A stretch of DNA of 64,000 nt from CAWCGU01 sp963795195 (lineage in GTDB: Bacteria; Actinomycetota; Thermoleophilia; Solirubrobacterales; 70-9), in the NCBI GenBank assembly GCA_963795195.1, contig CAWCGU010000006.1:1798001-1862000 (forward strand), in the 5' to 3' direction. This document shows positions 40,142 through 48,381 of the stretch, piece after piece. A program made the position numbers and the translations under genes. A model generated the notes under the pieces. The model worked only from the letters and a program-made list of their open reading frames with translations. It did no database searches and was not told the origin of the DNA. Every line of letters starts with the position of its first letter. Within the stretch, counting starts at the first letter, position 1.

Positions 40142-40936
40142 TCACGCTGCCTCCTTCTCCGGCGCACCGCCGGTGATCTGCTCGCGGTCATCGAGTTCCT
40201 GGGCCAGCTTGCGATAGGCGACTGCGCCACGCGAGGTTGCATCGTGCTCGGCCACCGGAACCCCGAAGCTGGGAGCTTCGGCGAGGCGGACGCTGCGCGG
40301 GATCACGGTCTCCAGAACCAGCTGCCCGAAGTGGCCTCTCAGCTCCGCCTCCACATCGCGAGCCAAGCGCGTGCGCTCATCTGACATCGTGATCAGCAGC
40401 CCACTGAGCACAAGACGCGGGTTGAGACCACGACGAATCAGGTCGAGCGTCTCGGTGAACTGAACGAGACCCTCGAGCGCGAGGAATTCCGCCTGGACGG
40501 GCACGATCACGCGGTCGGCGGCGACCAGCGCGTTGACGGTTACGGGACCGAGCGCCGGTGGACAGTCGAGGAAAGTGGCGGCAAAGCGCTCGCGGACGGG
40601 TCCGAGCGCGGCCTTCAGCCGTCCGTCGGACCCCTCCTCGCGCGGAAGCTCCACGGCCGCGCCGGCGAGGTCGCGGGAGGCGGGAACCAGCCAGAGGTTG
40701 TCGGGGCCGGCCGGCCGCGCACACTCGGCCAGCTCGCGCTCTCCGCAGAGACAGTCATAGGAGGATGGGCTGAGGTCGCGATCGACGCCGAGCGCGACGG
40801 TTGCGTTGCATTGCGGATCGAGGTCGACGAGCAGGGTCTGCAAGCCGCGCGACGCCAGGCAGGACGCGAGATTCACCGCGGTCGTGGTCTTTCCGACACC
40901 ACCCTTTTGATTCGCAATCGCGTAGACAGCGCCCAC
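40142..40936 (-). CDS. parA: Chromosome partitioning ATPase ParA/Soj
   Basis: 264 residues from the GTG at 40936 (VGAVYAIANQKGGVGKTTTA). Deviant Walker A KGGVGKTTT, Walker A' DLDPQCNATVALG, Walker B TFLDCPPALG and FLALEGLVQFTETLDLIRRG. It drives origin segregation with ParB. The frame is open to 40990, but the earlier part overlaps rsmG and lacks family similarity; the chosen start is 10 bp after the rsmG stop. Confidence 0.95.
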   Translation of the reverse strand: MGAVYAIANQKGGVGKTTTAVNLASCLASRGLQTLLVDLDPQCNATVALGVDRDLSPSSYDCLCGERELAECARPAGPDNLWLVPASRDLAGAAVELPREEGSDGRLKAALGPVRERFAATFLDCPPALGPVTVNALVAADRVIVPVQAEFLALEGLVQFTETLDLIRRGLNPRLVLSGLLITMSDERTRLARDVEAELRGHFGQLVLETVIPRSVRLAEAPSFGVPVAEHDATSRGAVAYRKLAQELDDREQITGGAPEKEAA

Positions 40937-40946
40937 GCCTGCCACA

Positions 40947-41663
40947 TTACCGGGCGGCTCGGTGGGCTCCGAACGGTCTTTTCTTCGCAAATCCCGGCCG
41001 TCTGGGCAGGTCTGCGGGCGTGGAAGCCGCTTTTGAGAGCACGTGCAGGTGGCGATTGCGAGATCCGGCGAAGGGTCCGACCCAGCGCACCTCGTCCGGC
41101 CTCATCGCGTGCCGCTCGAAGCCGCGAGCCAGCTCTGCCTCTTCTTCGGAATCGCGACGGCCCTTCCAGGCAACCAGCGTGCCGCCGTCACGCAGGAGCG
41201 GCGAGGCGAGCTCGGCCAGAGTCGCCAGCCGGCCGACGGCGCGCGCGGTGACGAGATCGTAGGCCTCTCGCCCACCCTGGGGCGGCGGCGGCGTCGCCCA
41301 GTCTTCAGCGCGCACCGCGTGAGGATGGGCGTTGTCGAGCCCGCAGGCGTCGATCGCGCGCTCCATGAAGGCGCACTTGCGCGCGTTGGCCTCGAGCAGG
41401 TCCACCTGCGTCTCGGGCAGCGCGATGGCGAGAACGAGGCCGGGTAGGCCCGCTCCCGCGCCGACATCCGCCACGCGCCTGGCTTCCCTGACGGCGGGAA
41501 GCTCGAGTCCGGCCAGGGAATCGGCGATGTGAACGTCCCTGATCTCCTTGACAGTACGAACGGAGCTCGGCGCCTCCTTCGTGGCCAGAACCTCGACGAG
41601 GCGTTCGAGCGCGGCGCGCCGCCGGCCGGAGAGCTGCTCGAGTTGGCTCGAGGCTTCGCTCAC
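40947..41663 (-). CDS. rsmG: 16S rRNA (guanine527-N7)-methyltransferase RsmG
   Basis: 238 residues. SAM-binding motif VADVGAGAGLPGLVLAIALP, LLEANARKCAFMERAI, DLVTARAVGRLATLAELASP and VAWKGRRDSEEE are family-typical. Methylates G527 in 16S rRNA; loss gives low-level streptomycin resistance in other bacteria. Overlaps jag by 4 bp in the conserved rpmH-rnpA-yidD-yidC-jag-rsmG-parA-parB order. Confidence 0.95.
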   Translation of the reverse strand: MSEASSQLEQLSGRRRAALERLVEVLATKEAPSSVRTVKEIRDVHIADSLAGLELPAVREARRVADVGAGAGLPGLVLAIALPETQVDLLEANARKCAFMERAIDACGLDNAHPHAVRAEDWATPPPPQGGREAYDLVTARAVGRLATLAELASPLLRDGGTLVAWKGRRDSEEEAELARGFERHAMRPDEVRWVGPFAGSRNRHLHVLSKAASTPADLPRRPGFAKKRPFGAHRAAR

Positions 41664-42139
41664 TCGGCGGAGACGTGCGGCGCGACGACCACGCAGCGGT
41701 CGGGCTCCTCGCCCTCGCTGTATGTCTCGATCCCGGCAACGTCCTTGAGGTGGTCGTGAACGACCTTGCGCTCATTGGAGGTCATCGGCTCGAGCCGAAC
41801 GGGCCGGCCGGCGGCGATGGCGCGGTGGACCGCCTGGTCGGCGTCGCGATGAAGCGTCTCGGCCCGGCGCTCGCGGTAGCCGGCCGCGTCGACGCTGACC
41901 CGCTTGCGCTCGGCATTGCCCGGGAAGGCGGCGCGATAACAAAGCAGCTGCAGGGCGTCGATCGTCTGCCCGTGCCGGCCGATCAGCAGGCCCAGCTCCT
42001 CGCCGTCGATCACGCCGGCGATTTCCTCGTCGGTCTCGCTGACGCTGACGCTCGCCTCGAGTTCGAGCTCCTCGACGACCTGCTCGAGCAAGGCGCGCAC
42101 GCGCTCGGCGGGTTCCTGCGGAAGGGCCTCGAGGCTCAT
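41660..42139 (-). CDS. jag: Jag/KhpB-type RNA-binding protein
   Basis: 159 residues with a KH domain (IDGEELGLLIGRHGQTIDAL) and an R3H domain (VRLEPMTSNERKVVHDHLKD). The N-terminal Jag domain seen in firmicutes is absent, as usual in actinobacteria. Binds RNA and in other bacteria affects cell division and membrane-protein insertion. Overlaps both neighbours by 4 bp (yidC upstream, rsmG downstream). Confidence 0.93.
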   Translation of the reverse strand: MSLEALPQEPAERVRALLEQVVEELELEASVSVSETDEEIAGVIDGEELGLLIGRHGQTIDALQLLCYRAAFPGNAERKRVSVDAAGYRERRAETLHRDADQAVHRAIAAGRPVRLEPMTSNERKVVHDHLKDVAGIETYSEGEEPDRCVVVAPHVSAE

Positions 42140-42876
42140 TTACGGCGCTTTTTCTTGCGCGGTGGGGGTGGAGGAGCCCTTGTTTTCTGAATCTCCTCGA
42201 TCGTGGGGATCTCGGGGGCGGGAAGCAGGCGTTTGACCACCGCCTGCTGGCCGAGCGTCCAGACGTTGGTCGCGATCCAGTAGATCGCGAGGCCGGCCGG
42301 CTGGGTGATGATGAAGGGGGCGATCAGCACCGGGAAGACGAACATGATGATCCGCTGGGGACCTTCAACCTTGGTGGCCATCACGAGGCCGGCTGCGAGC
42401 TGGGTGACGATGAAAAGCGCGATCAGGATCACCAACTCGGCGCCCCCCGGCTTCTCGACGATCGAGTCGACGAACAGGAAGTTGGCGCCACCCGACGCCT
42501 CGACGTCGGCCTGGAAGCTGTCGCCGCTGAGCAGGGAGTAAAGGGCGAAGAACACCGGCAGCTGCAGCAGCAGCGGCCAGCACGATGCCAGCGGGTTGAT
42601 GCCGTGCTCCTTGTAGAAGCCGATCATCTCGCGCTGCTGGCGCTCCTTGTCGTCCTTGTAGCGCTCCTGGATGTCCTTGAGCTGCGGTTGCAGCGCCTGT
42701 AGGGCGCGCATCGAGCGGATCTGCTTGATCGAGAGCGGCAGGATCAAGGCGCGAGTGATGAACGTCAAGCCGACGATCGCCAGGCCCCAGGCGAGGCCGA
42801 CGTCGTCGTGCAGGAAGACGATGACCCACTCGGCTGCGTCGATCAGCGGTTGCAGGATGTTTGCCGTCAGGTTCAT
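42136..42876 (-). CDS. yidC: Membrane protein insertase YidC/Oxa1
   Basis: 246 residues, the short form without a large periplasmic domain. ITRALILPLSIKQIRSMRAL followed by a cytoplasmic coiled-coil loop (LQPQLKDIQERYKDDKERQQ), LLLQLPVFFALYSLL and WTLGQQAVVKRLLPAP are typical. The basic tail PPPPRKKKRRK can bind ribosomes. Inserts membrane proteins alone or with Sec. Coupled to yidD and jag by 4-bp overlaps. Confidence 0.96.
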   Translation of the reverse strand: MNLTANILQPLIDAAEWVIVFLHDDVGLAWGLAIVGLTFITRALILPLSIKQIRSMRALQALQPQLKDIQERYKDDKERQQREMIGFYKEHGINPLASCWPLLLQLPVFFALYSLLSGDSFQADVEASGGANFLFVDSIVEKPGGAELVILIALFIVTQLAAGLVMATKVEGPQRIIMFVFPVLIAPFIITQPAGLAIYWIATNVWTLGQQAVVKRLLPAPEIPTIEEIQKTRAPPPPPRKKKRRK

Positions 42877-43181
42877 GCTGCGGCGCCCGGAGTGCGCGCG
42901 CAGTCGTGCGCGTGTTCGGGAGTGGAGCCAGGGAAGAGCGAGCGGTTCTCGATCGGGTCAACGCCGCCGTTGCTCCACGGATTGCAGCGCGCCAGGCGCC
43001 AGAGTGCGACAAGCACGCCTCTGACGACGCCCAGCTCGCGGACCGCGTCGACGGCGTACCGCGAGCAACTCGGGTAGTACTTGCAGCGGGCGCTGAGAGA
43101 GGGGGAGACCAGGCGCCGGTAGGCGTGCACCGGGGCCAGCACAGCGGCTGCTGCGAGGCGCGACGGCGCAGATCTGTGCAT
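42873..43181 (-). CDS. yidD: Membrane protein insertion efficiency factor YidD
   Basis: 102 residues from MHRSAPSRLAAAAVLAPVHA; the characteristic cysteine-rich core is CKYYPSCSRYAVDAV and RCNPWSNGGVDP. Peripheral membrane protein aiding YidC. An earlier GTG at 43196 is inside the parS site and is not used. The C-terminal HAHDCARTPGAAA is not conserved. Confidence 0.93.
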   Translation of the reverse strand: MHRSAPSRLAAAAVLAPVHAYRRLVSPSLSARCKYYPSCSRYAVDAVRELGVVRGVLVALWRLARCNPWSNGGVDPIENRSLFPGSTPEHAHDCARTPGAAA

Positions 43182-43188
43182 GTTCGAC

Positions 43189-43204
43189 CGTTTCACGTGG
43201 AACG
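43189..43204. promoter_or_regulatory. parS centromere site
   Basis: CGTTTCACGTGGAACG matches the ParB-binding consensus TGTTTCACGTGAAACA at 13 of 16 positions, with the central TTTCACGTG intact, and is close to actinobacterial parS forms. It lies between rnpA and yidD, about 0.8 kb from dnaA. Only one convincing copy seen in the window. Confidence 0.85.
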
Positions 43205-43229
43205 CTTGCCTTAACCCTCTAGTTCAGCT

Positions 43230-43613
43230 TCAAGTTTGCTTCGGCTTGCTGTCCTCGAGCAGCTCGATCAAGGCGTTTTGCAGGCCTTTCATACCCTCAC
43301 GCTCAACAAGAGGTCCCGAGTCGGGCCGCGCGACAACGACGAAATCGTTCTGAACCGACGCCGCTCCGTCGGGCAGGCTCCAAAACGCCTCGCGCAGGGC
43401 TCGCTTGACCTTGTTGCGCTCGACGGCACCGCCGACCTTGCGGCCGACAGAGATTCCAAGGCGAACCCCCTCCTCAGCGCGTGCGTCCTCTTGTGGGCGA
43501 GGAAAGGCATAGAGCACCAGATAGCGGTTTGCGTGCGACCTCCCATCACGGAACACCCGGTCGAAATCGCCGCTCCGCGAGAGCCGCCCTCGGCGCCGAC
43601 CCTCACGTGCCAC
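43230..43613 (-). CDS. rnpA: Ribonuclease P protein component
   Basis: 127 residues from GTG. RGRLSRSGDFDRVFRDGRSH at the N-terminus and the RNR motif in VGRKVGGAVERNKVKRALRE and AF are diagnostic. It assists the RNase P RNA in removing tRNA 5' leaders. Lies 42 bp after rpmH. Length is normal. Confidence 0.96.
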   Translation of the reverse strand: MAREGRRRGRLSRSGDFDRVFRDGRSHANRYLVLYAFPRPQEDARAEEGVRLGISVGRKVGGAVERNKVKRALREAFWSLPDGAASVQNDFVVVARPDSGPLVEREGMKGLQNALIELLEDSKPKQT

Positions 43614-43655
43614 GGCCCCGGCTCGCGATCCACTCGGCGATGGGCGCGGGGTCGC

Positions 43656-43790
43656 TCACGGCGTCAGCCGCTTGCGCCCCTTCTGGCGCCTGCGGCGCAG
43701 GACCTTGCGGCCGTTTCGCGTGCGCATGCGCGCCCGAAAACCGTGTGTGCGTGCGCGCTTGCGCTTCTTTGGCTGATAGGTCCGCTTCAT
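43656..43790 (-). CDS. rpmH: 50S ribosomal protein L34
   Basis: 44 residues, MKRTYQPKKRKRARTHGFRA to KGRKRLTP, full-length and canonical. A longer frame upstream covers the dnaA leader and is not coding. First gene of the minus-strand replication-region operon; divergent from dnaA. Confidence 0.98.
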   Translation of the reverse strand: MKRTYQPKKRKRARTHGFRARMRTRNGRKVLRRRRQKGRKRLTP

Positions 43791-44022
43791 GGGCTTGGGA
43801 AAGTGCGGTGAGCCGCGACGGCAACAGGCCGTCGCTTTCTCGGTGAAACCGGGCCGTGCCGCGGTCGCGCAGTATACGAGGGCGAATCGCGAGCCACGCG
43901 AATTCCCCGCGAATTGCGTCGTGCCCAATCCTCGCCTGGGCGTGAGCGATCTATAGTCGCCGGTCGGTCGGCTGCCGGCGCCGACCGACGTCAACGACAG
44001 TCGGCCGTGGGGCAAGGAAACC
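43791..44022. promoter_or_regulatory. rpmH-dnaA divergent intergenic region with inverted repeat
   Basis: 232 bp containing a perfect 10-bp inverted repeat GTCGGTCGGC / GCCGACCGAC with a 7-nt loop (43963-43989) in the presumed dnaA leader. TATAGT at 43952-43957 is a possible -10 for dnaA, but no good -35 lies 16-18 bp upstream. CGCAGTATACGAG (43879-43891) could carry a -10 for rpmH on the other strand. No canonical TTATCCACA or TTGTCCACA boxes are visible, so I do not call oriC here. Confidence 0.4.
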
Positions 44023-45471
44023 GTGCAGAGACAGATCCCGGACGACGTGGCGGCACTCTGGTCGCGTGTCCGCGGAGACCTCGAAGCGACCCTTCCGCCT
44101 ACTGCCTATCAGCTCTGGGTAGAGCCGCTTCAGCCCGTTTCAACCTCAGAGCAGACCCTCTACCTCGTGGCGCCTTCCGAGCGGGTGCGCAGCTGGGTGG
44201 ACCGCAAATACACCGCCGCGATCGCCGCGGCTTTGGCCCGGCAGGCACCGGGTCTCGACAGCATCGAACTGCTCGGCGAGCAGCCAGCTCAGCCCGGCCA
44301 GCCAGACGAGCCGATCCCGGAAACCCGTCGTTTCGAGGGTTTCGTGATCGGCTCCGCCAATCGCTTCGCCCACTACGCCGCCTTGGCCGTCGCGGAGATG
44401 CCGGGGGAGGCCTACAACCCGCTGTTTCTCCACGGTCCGCCCGGCACCGGCAAGACGCACCTGCTCGGAGCGATCGCCGACTACCTGCGTCGCCTGCACC
44501 CCGGCATGACCATCCGCTCAACCACCGCCGAGCGCTTCACCAGCGAGTTCGTCAGCGCCATTCGCAAACACGGGATCGACGCCTTCAAAGCTCGCCATCG
44601 CCAGGTGGACGCGCTGCTGGTGGACGACATCCAGTTCCTGGAGGACAAGCGCCAGACAGGCGAGGAGTTTTTTCACGTCTTCAACGCCCTGCACGAAGCA
44701 GGCGGCCAAATCGTGCTCTCGAGCGACCGCCCACCGCGCGAACTCCAGCGGCTCGCGGAACGCCTTCGTGACCGCTTCGAGTGGGGTCTGTGCGCAGAGC
44801 TCCAGCCGCCAGACCCGCGCACACGCCTCGCCGTGCTGCAGCGACTTGTCCAAACGAGAGCCCCGGAGCTCACGGGCTCGGAATCAACCCCAGTGCTCCA
44901 AGAGATTTCGGCCAACTGCTCGAACCTTCGCCAGCTCGAGGGGGCGCTGACGCGGGTCGCGGCCTTTTCATCAGTGATGGGCGAAACACCGACAACCGCG
45001 CTTGTGCGCGATCTCCTCGCTCACCCCGGGCCCTCGGACGGCACCGAACCGCGCCCGAGCCGGCCGGCAAAGGCCGCCGAGATCGACGCCGTACGCGACG
45101 CCGTCTGCGACGTGTTTCATCTTTCAGTGGATGAACTGCTCGCCAAGGGCCGCAAGCCGGCTGTCTCGAAGGCTCGCCAGCTTGCGATCTACGTCGTCCG
45201 CGAACGCCTGGGCCTCTCGCTCAACGAGCTGGCGCGGGCGTTCGAGCGCGACCGTTCGACTGTCCTGCACTCGCTCCGTACCATCGAAAAGGAACTTGCG
45301 CCCGGGACATCCACGGCTGCTGCGCTCGACGGCGTCCGCAGCCGCTTGTCCACTTCGACTGGCGGTGTTGGACACGGCACAACCTCAGCGCCGGCCTCTC
45401 CACCAACCCCCGAGGCTGTCCCACCACCCGCCAACGCCATGACGTCACGCACAATCGGAGGAAAACGTTGA
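44023..45471 (+). CDS. dnaA: Chromosomal replication initiator DnaA, with altered box-binding motif
   Basis: 482 residues from GTG. Domain I at residues 1-85, a short linker, AAA+ domain with Walker A GPPGTGKT (about 138-145), Walker B LLVDDIQF (about 198-205) and sensor 2 LRQLEGAL, then domain IV helix-turn-helix (SLNELARAFERDRSTVLHSL). The normally invariant DnaA signature GRDHSTVLHA reads ERDRSTVLHS: the histidine (E. coli His434) is Arg411, and the preceding GG is ER. A 50-residue Ser/Thr/Pro tail follows domain IV, which is unusual since DnaA normally ends there. Opens the origin for replication. Confidence 0.95.
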   Translation: MQRQIPDDVAALWSRVRGDLEATLPPTAYQLWVEPLQPVSTSEQTLYLVAPSERVRSWVDRKYTAAIAAALARQAPGLDSIELLGEQPAQPGQPDEPIPETRRFEGFVIGSANRFAHYAALAVAEMPGEAYNPLFLHGPPGTGKTHLLGAIADYLRRLHPGMTIRSTTAERFTSEFVSAIRKHGIDAFKARHRQVDALLVDDIQFLEDKRQTGEEFFHVFNALHEAGGQIVLSSDRPPRELQRLAERLRDRFEWGLCAELQPPDPRTRLAVLQRLVQTRAPELTGSESTPVLQEISANCSNLRQLEGALTRVAAFSSVMGETPTTALVRDLLAHPGPSDGTEPRPSRPAKAAEIDAVRDAVCDVFHLSVDELLAKGRKPAVSKARQLAIYVVRERLGLSLNELARAFERDRSTVLHSLRTIEKELAPGTSTAAALDGVRSRLSTSTGGVGHGTTSAPASPPTPEAVPPPANAMTSRTIGGKR

Positions 45472-45518
45472 TATCCACCACCCCTCAACCCCCTACAACT
45501 ATCGAGGAAGAAACCCCA

Positions 45519-46640
45519 ATGGGAGATGGACCGCTGAAGATCTCAACCTCTCGCGAGGACCTCACCTCCAGGCTGCAGCTGGCCACCAGGGCGCTGTCGA
45601 CCCGCAGCGCCATGCCGGCCCTTGGTGGTGTGATGCTCAGCGCCGCGGACGGCAAGCTGACACTCCAGGCGACCGACATGGAGATCAGCTTCACCGTCTC
45701 GCTGCCCGCTGCCGTCGAGCGTGAGGGCCGCGTCCTGCTTCCCGGCCGCCTTTTCGGAGACGTCGTGCGCTCGCTGCCTGAGGGTGAGGTGACGCTGACC
45801 CAGCGCGCCGAGCAGCGGGACGTCGAGCTCTCGGCTTCGGGATCGACCTTCCACCTGCGCACGCTTGCGGTCGATGACTTCCCGAGGATCCCGGACTTCG
45901 AAGGCGAACCGCTTTCGATCTCGGGGCCGGCGCTGCAGGCGACCGCCGAGCGCGTTGCGCGGGCTTCGTCTCGTGACGAGGTCAGGCCGATTCTGACGGG
46001 GATCCTGGTGACCGCCGCCGGCAAGACGCTGACGATGGTGGCCACGGACTCCTACCGGCTCAGCGTCAAGCACACGGAGCTGGAGGCGGAGGTGGCCTCT
46101 GAGCTCGACGCCAATGTGCCGGCCCGGGCGATGCGCGAACTGGCGCGGCTCGTTTCGCAGGACTCTGTGGAGACGGTCGAGATCTCGGTGACGCGCAACC
46201 AGATCGTCTTCCGCACCGCCGGCGCGCAGCTCTCGTCGCGGCTGATCGAGGGACAGTTCCCGAGCTACAAGCAGCTGCTGCCCGAGGCCTTCGAGCATGA
46301 GATCGCGCTGCCACGCGAGGTGCTGCTCGATGCCAGTCGGCGGATCAGCCAGCTCGCCCAGCGCAATGCCCCGCTGCGGTTTGCGTTCTCGGAGGGCGAG
46401 TTGACGATCTCGGCTGAGACGCCCGACGTCGGCGACGCCCGTGAGAGCATGCCGGCCCCGTTCAACGGCGAGCCGCTGGAGATCGCGTTCAATCCCCAGT
46501 TCGTGATCGAGGGCTTCGAGTCTGTTGAGGCCGACGAGGTCGCGATCCAGCTGACCTCGCCGCTGCGGCCCGGATTGTTACGACCTGTCGGTCACGATGA
46601 CTTCTGCTATCTCGTGATGCCGATCAGGTTGAACGTCTGA
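45519..46640 (+). CDS. dnaN: DNA polymerase III sliding clamp (beta subunit)
   Basis: 373 residues from ATG at 45519 (MGDGPLKISTSREDLTSRLQ) with GAGGAAG 8 bp upstream. Three repeated clamp domains and the conserved C-terminal VMPIRLNV (usual VMPMRL). Ring-shaped processivity factor. A TTG 51 bp earlier is in frame but has no ribosome-binding site and would overlap dnaA. Only about 47 bp separate it from dnaA. Confidence 0.97.
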   Translation: MGDGPLKISTSREDLTSRLQLATRALSTRSAMPALGGVMLSAADGKLTLQATDMEISFTVSLPAAVEREGRVLLPGRLFGDVVRSLPEGEVTLTQRAEQRDVELSASGSTFHLRTLAVDDFPRIPDFEGEPLSISGPALQATAERVARASSRDEVRPILTGILVTAAGKTLTMVATDSYRLSVKHTELEAEVASELDANVPARAMRELARLVSQDSVETVEISVTRNQIVFRTAGAQLSSRLIEGQFPSYKQLLPEAFEHEIALPREVLLDASRRISQLAQRNAPLRFAFSEGELTISAETPDVGDARESMPAPFNGEPLEIAFNPQFVIEGFESVEADEVAIQLTSPLRPGLLRPVGHDDFCYLVMPIRLNV

Positions 46641-46644
46641 GCTG

Positions 46645-47787
46645 ATGGACGATGCGCTCGAGGACCGCCCGGCTCCGCCGGTCCTCGTGGAGACGCTGAG
46701 CACGCTCGACTTCCGCAACCTGGCCAACGAGACGACTCGACTGGGACCCGGTCTGACGGTCCTGTTCGGTCCCAACGGAGCCGGCAAGACCAACATTCTG
46801 GAGGCGATCTACTTCGCTCTCACGGGCCGGTCGTGCCGCACCAACAATGAACGTGAGATGGCGGCCTTCGGGAAGGGACTGGCCCGGGCCGAAGCCGAGA
46901 TCGGGCGGGGGTCCGAGCGGCAGCGGCTGCTCGCTGCCTTCTCACCGACCGAGGGGCGGCGACACACCCTGGACGGGATCGAACTGCGGAGCACAGAAAG
47001 TGAGCGTCGTCCGACGGTGGCAGTGTTCATGCCGGATCGGCTTGCCCTGATCAAGGGCCCGCCCGCCGCCCGCCGAGGGCATCTGGACCGCCTCGTGGCC
47101 GCCCTCTGGCCCGCCCGGGCTGATTGTCGCCAGGCGTATGGTCGTGCTCTGGCCCAGCGCAACGCTCTGCTGTCACGGATCCGAGCCGGCCATGCTTCGA
47201 GCGACTCTCTGGAAGCCTGGGATCAGAGCTTGGCCGAGAGCGGAGCAAGGCTGATCGCGGGCCGCTCGGAGGCGTGTGACCTGCTGGCGGCCCCGTTCTC
47301 TGATCTCTGCGCGCAGCTGCAGCTCCCCGGCCCGGCGGCGCTCCGCTATCGGGGACGCTGCGAGGGATCGTCGGCGGCAGAGATCGTCGCCGAACTGGCG
47401 TCTCGACATGATCGTGACCTCGAGGCGGGGCGGACCACCCACGGCCCACATCTCGACGAGGTGGTGCTCAGCCTGGAAGGGCACTCGCTGCGCCGCTACG
47501 GATCCCAGGGCCAGCAGCGCGCCGCACTGTTGGCCCTGCTCTTCGCGGAGCGCAGCCTGCTTCAGGAGTTGCGCGGTTCGCCGCCCCTGATGCTGCTCGA
47601 TGACGTGATGAGCGAGCTCGACCCCGGCCGGCGAGAGCTGCTGGTCGAGCATCTGGGCAGCGGAGGGCAGGCTCTGATCACCGCCACTCACCTGGGCCAG
47701 CTTCCCGATGGGGAGCGCGCCGAGCTCCAGGTGGCGAATGGCAAGGCTTCGCCGCCGGCAGGCCCGTCGATCAGAGCGGTGGCATGA
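46645..47787 (+). CDS. recF: DNA replication and repair protein RecF
   Basis: 380 residues. Walker A LFGPNGAGKTNILEAIYFAL, FMPDRLALIKGPPAARRGHL, signature GSQGQQRAALLALLFAE and Walker B LMLLDDVMSELDPGRRELL are SMC/ABC-type RecF motifs. Loads RecA at gaps together with RecO and RecR. Four bp after dnaN and overlapping the next gene by 4 bp. Confidence 0.95.
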   Translation: MDDALEDRPAPPVLVETLSTLDFRNLANETTRLGPGLTVLFGPNGAGKTNILEAIYFALTGRSCRTNNEREMAAFGKGLARAEAEIGRGSERQRLLAAFSPTEGRRHTLDGIELRSTESERRPTVAVFMPDRLALIKGPPAARRGHLDRLVAALWPARADCRQAYGRALAQRNALLSRIRAGHASSDSLEAWDQSLAESGARLIAGRSEACDLLAAPFSDLCAQLQLPGPAALRYRGRCEGSSAAEIVAELASRHDRDLEAGRTTHGPHLDEVVLSLEGHSLRRYGSQGQQRAALLALLFAERSLLQELRGSPPLMLLDDVMSELDPGRRELLVEHLGSGGQALITATHLGQLPDGERAELQVANGKASPPAGPSIRAVA

Positions 47788-48113
47788 GACGTCAACCGCG
47801 CCGGGCCTCGTTCGCGATCGAGAGGACGCTCGCTCAGAGCTCCCCCGGGACCCCCCTGGCGGCTGTCCAGCAGGTCTGGCAACAGGTCGTGGGGGACGCC
47901 GTGGCAGACCAGGCCGATCCTGTCTCCGAGCGAGAAGGCGTGGTGACCGTCGCTTGCAAATCCGCCACCTGGGCCCAGGAACTGGACCTCCTCCAAACAA
48001 CCATCCAGACCCAGCTGAACGACCACCTCTCCTCTCTCAACCCAGACGGCTTCCGGGTCAAGTCGCTGCGCTTCACCGCCGATGCGGCGAGGCACGGGGT
48101 CTCGCGCAACTGA
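47784..48113 (+). CDS. DUF721 / DciA-like protein
   Basis: 109 residues with the KH-like core VQQVWQQVVGDAVADQADPV, VTVACKSATWAQELDLLQTT and IQTQLND. In bacteria lacking DnaC/DnaI this family loads the replicative helicase DnaB (DciA). Position dnaA-dnaN-recF-DUF721-gyrB-gyrA is the standard actinobacterial order. Function is inferred from family and context. Confidence 0.88.
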   Translation: MRRQPRRASFAIERTLAQSSPGTPLAAVQQVWQQVVGDAVADQADPVSEREGVVTVACKSATWAQELDLLQTTIQTQLNDHLSSLNPDGFRVKSLRFTADAARHGVSRN

Positions 48114-48381
48114 CCCATGGTTGTACCGAATACGGGTTACCTCACAAGGGGTAGCACCCCCGCCGGACTCGCCCGGATCAGAATCGCCCCGATTATCGAC
48201 CGGCAAGTCTCCCTTTCATGCCTAATTTGCAGGTATTTCGTGTGACGCAACCCGGAAAGACACCCGTCCATCCTGGTATCCTTATGTCTACCTGAACGGG
48301 TCCCCGTACCGTCTGGTCCAAACGGCAGAATTGCCATACCAGCCGGGCGGGGTTTGTCGTGAAGTAAGCGAAAGGAACTGA
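48114..48381. other. Non-coding region upstream of gyrB
   Basis: 268 bp with lower GC than its neighbours. I see ttatcgacc (48192-48200), two mismatches from a DnaA box, and TATCCT (48277-48282) or TTATGT as possible -10 hexamers, but no clear -35. AAAGGAACTGA before the gyrB GTG is its ribosome-binding site. It is the largest gap near dnaA besides 43791-44022 and a fallback candidate for regulatory sequence; I find nothing decisive. Confidence 0.35.

Noticed and set aside
48114..48381. Origin of replication upstream of gyrB
   Set aside because: Only one loose DnaA-box-like word and no repeat cluster or clear AT-rich unwinding tract; evidence insufficient.
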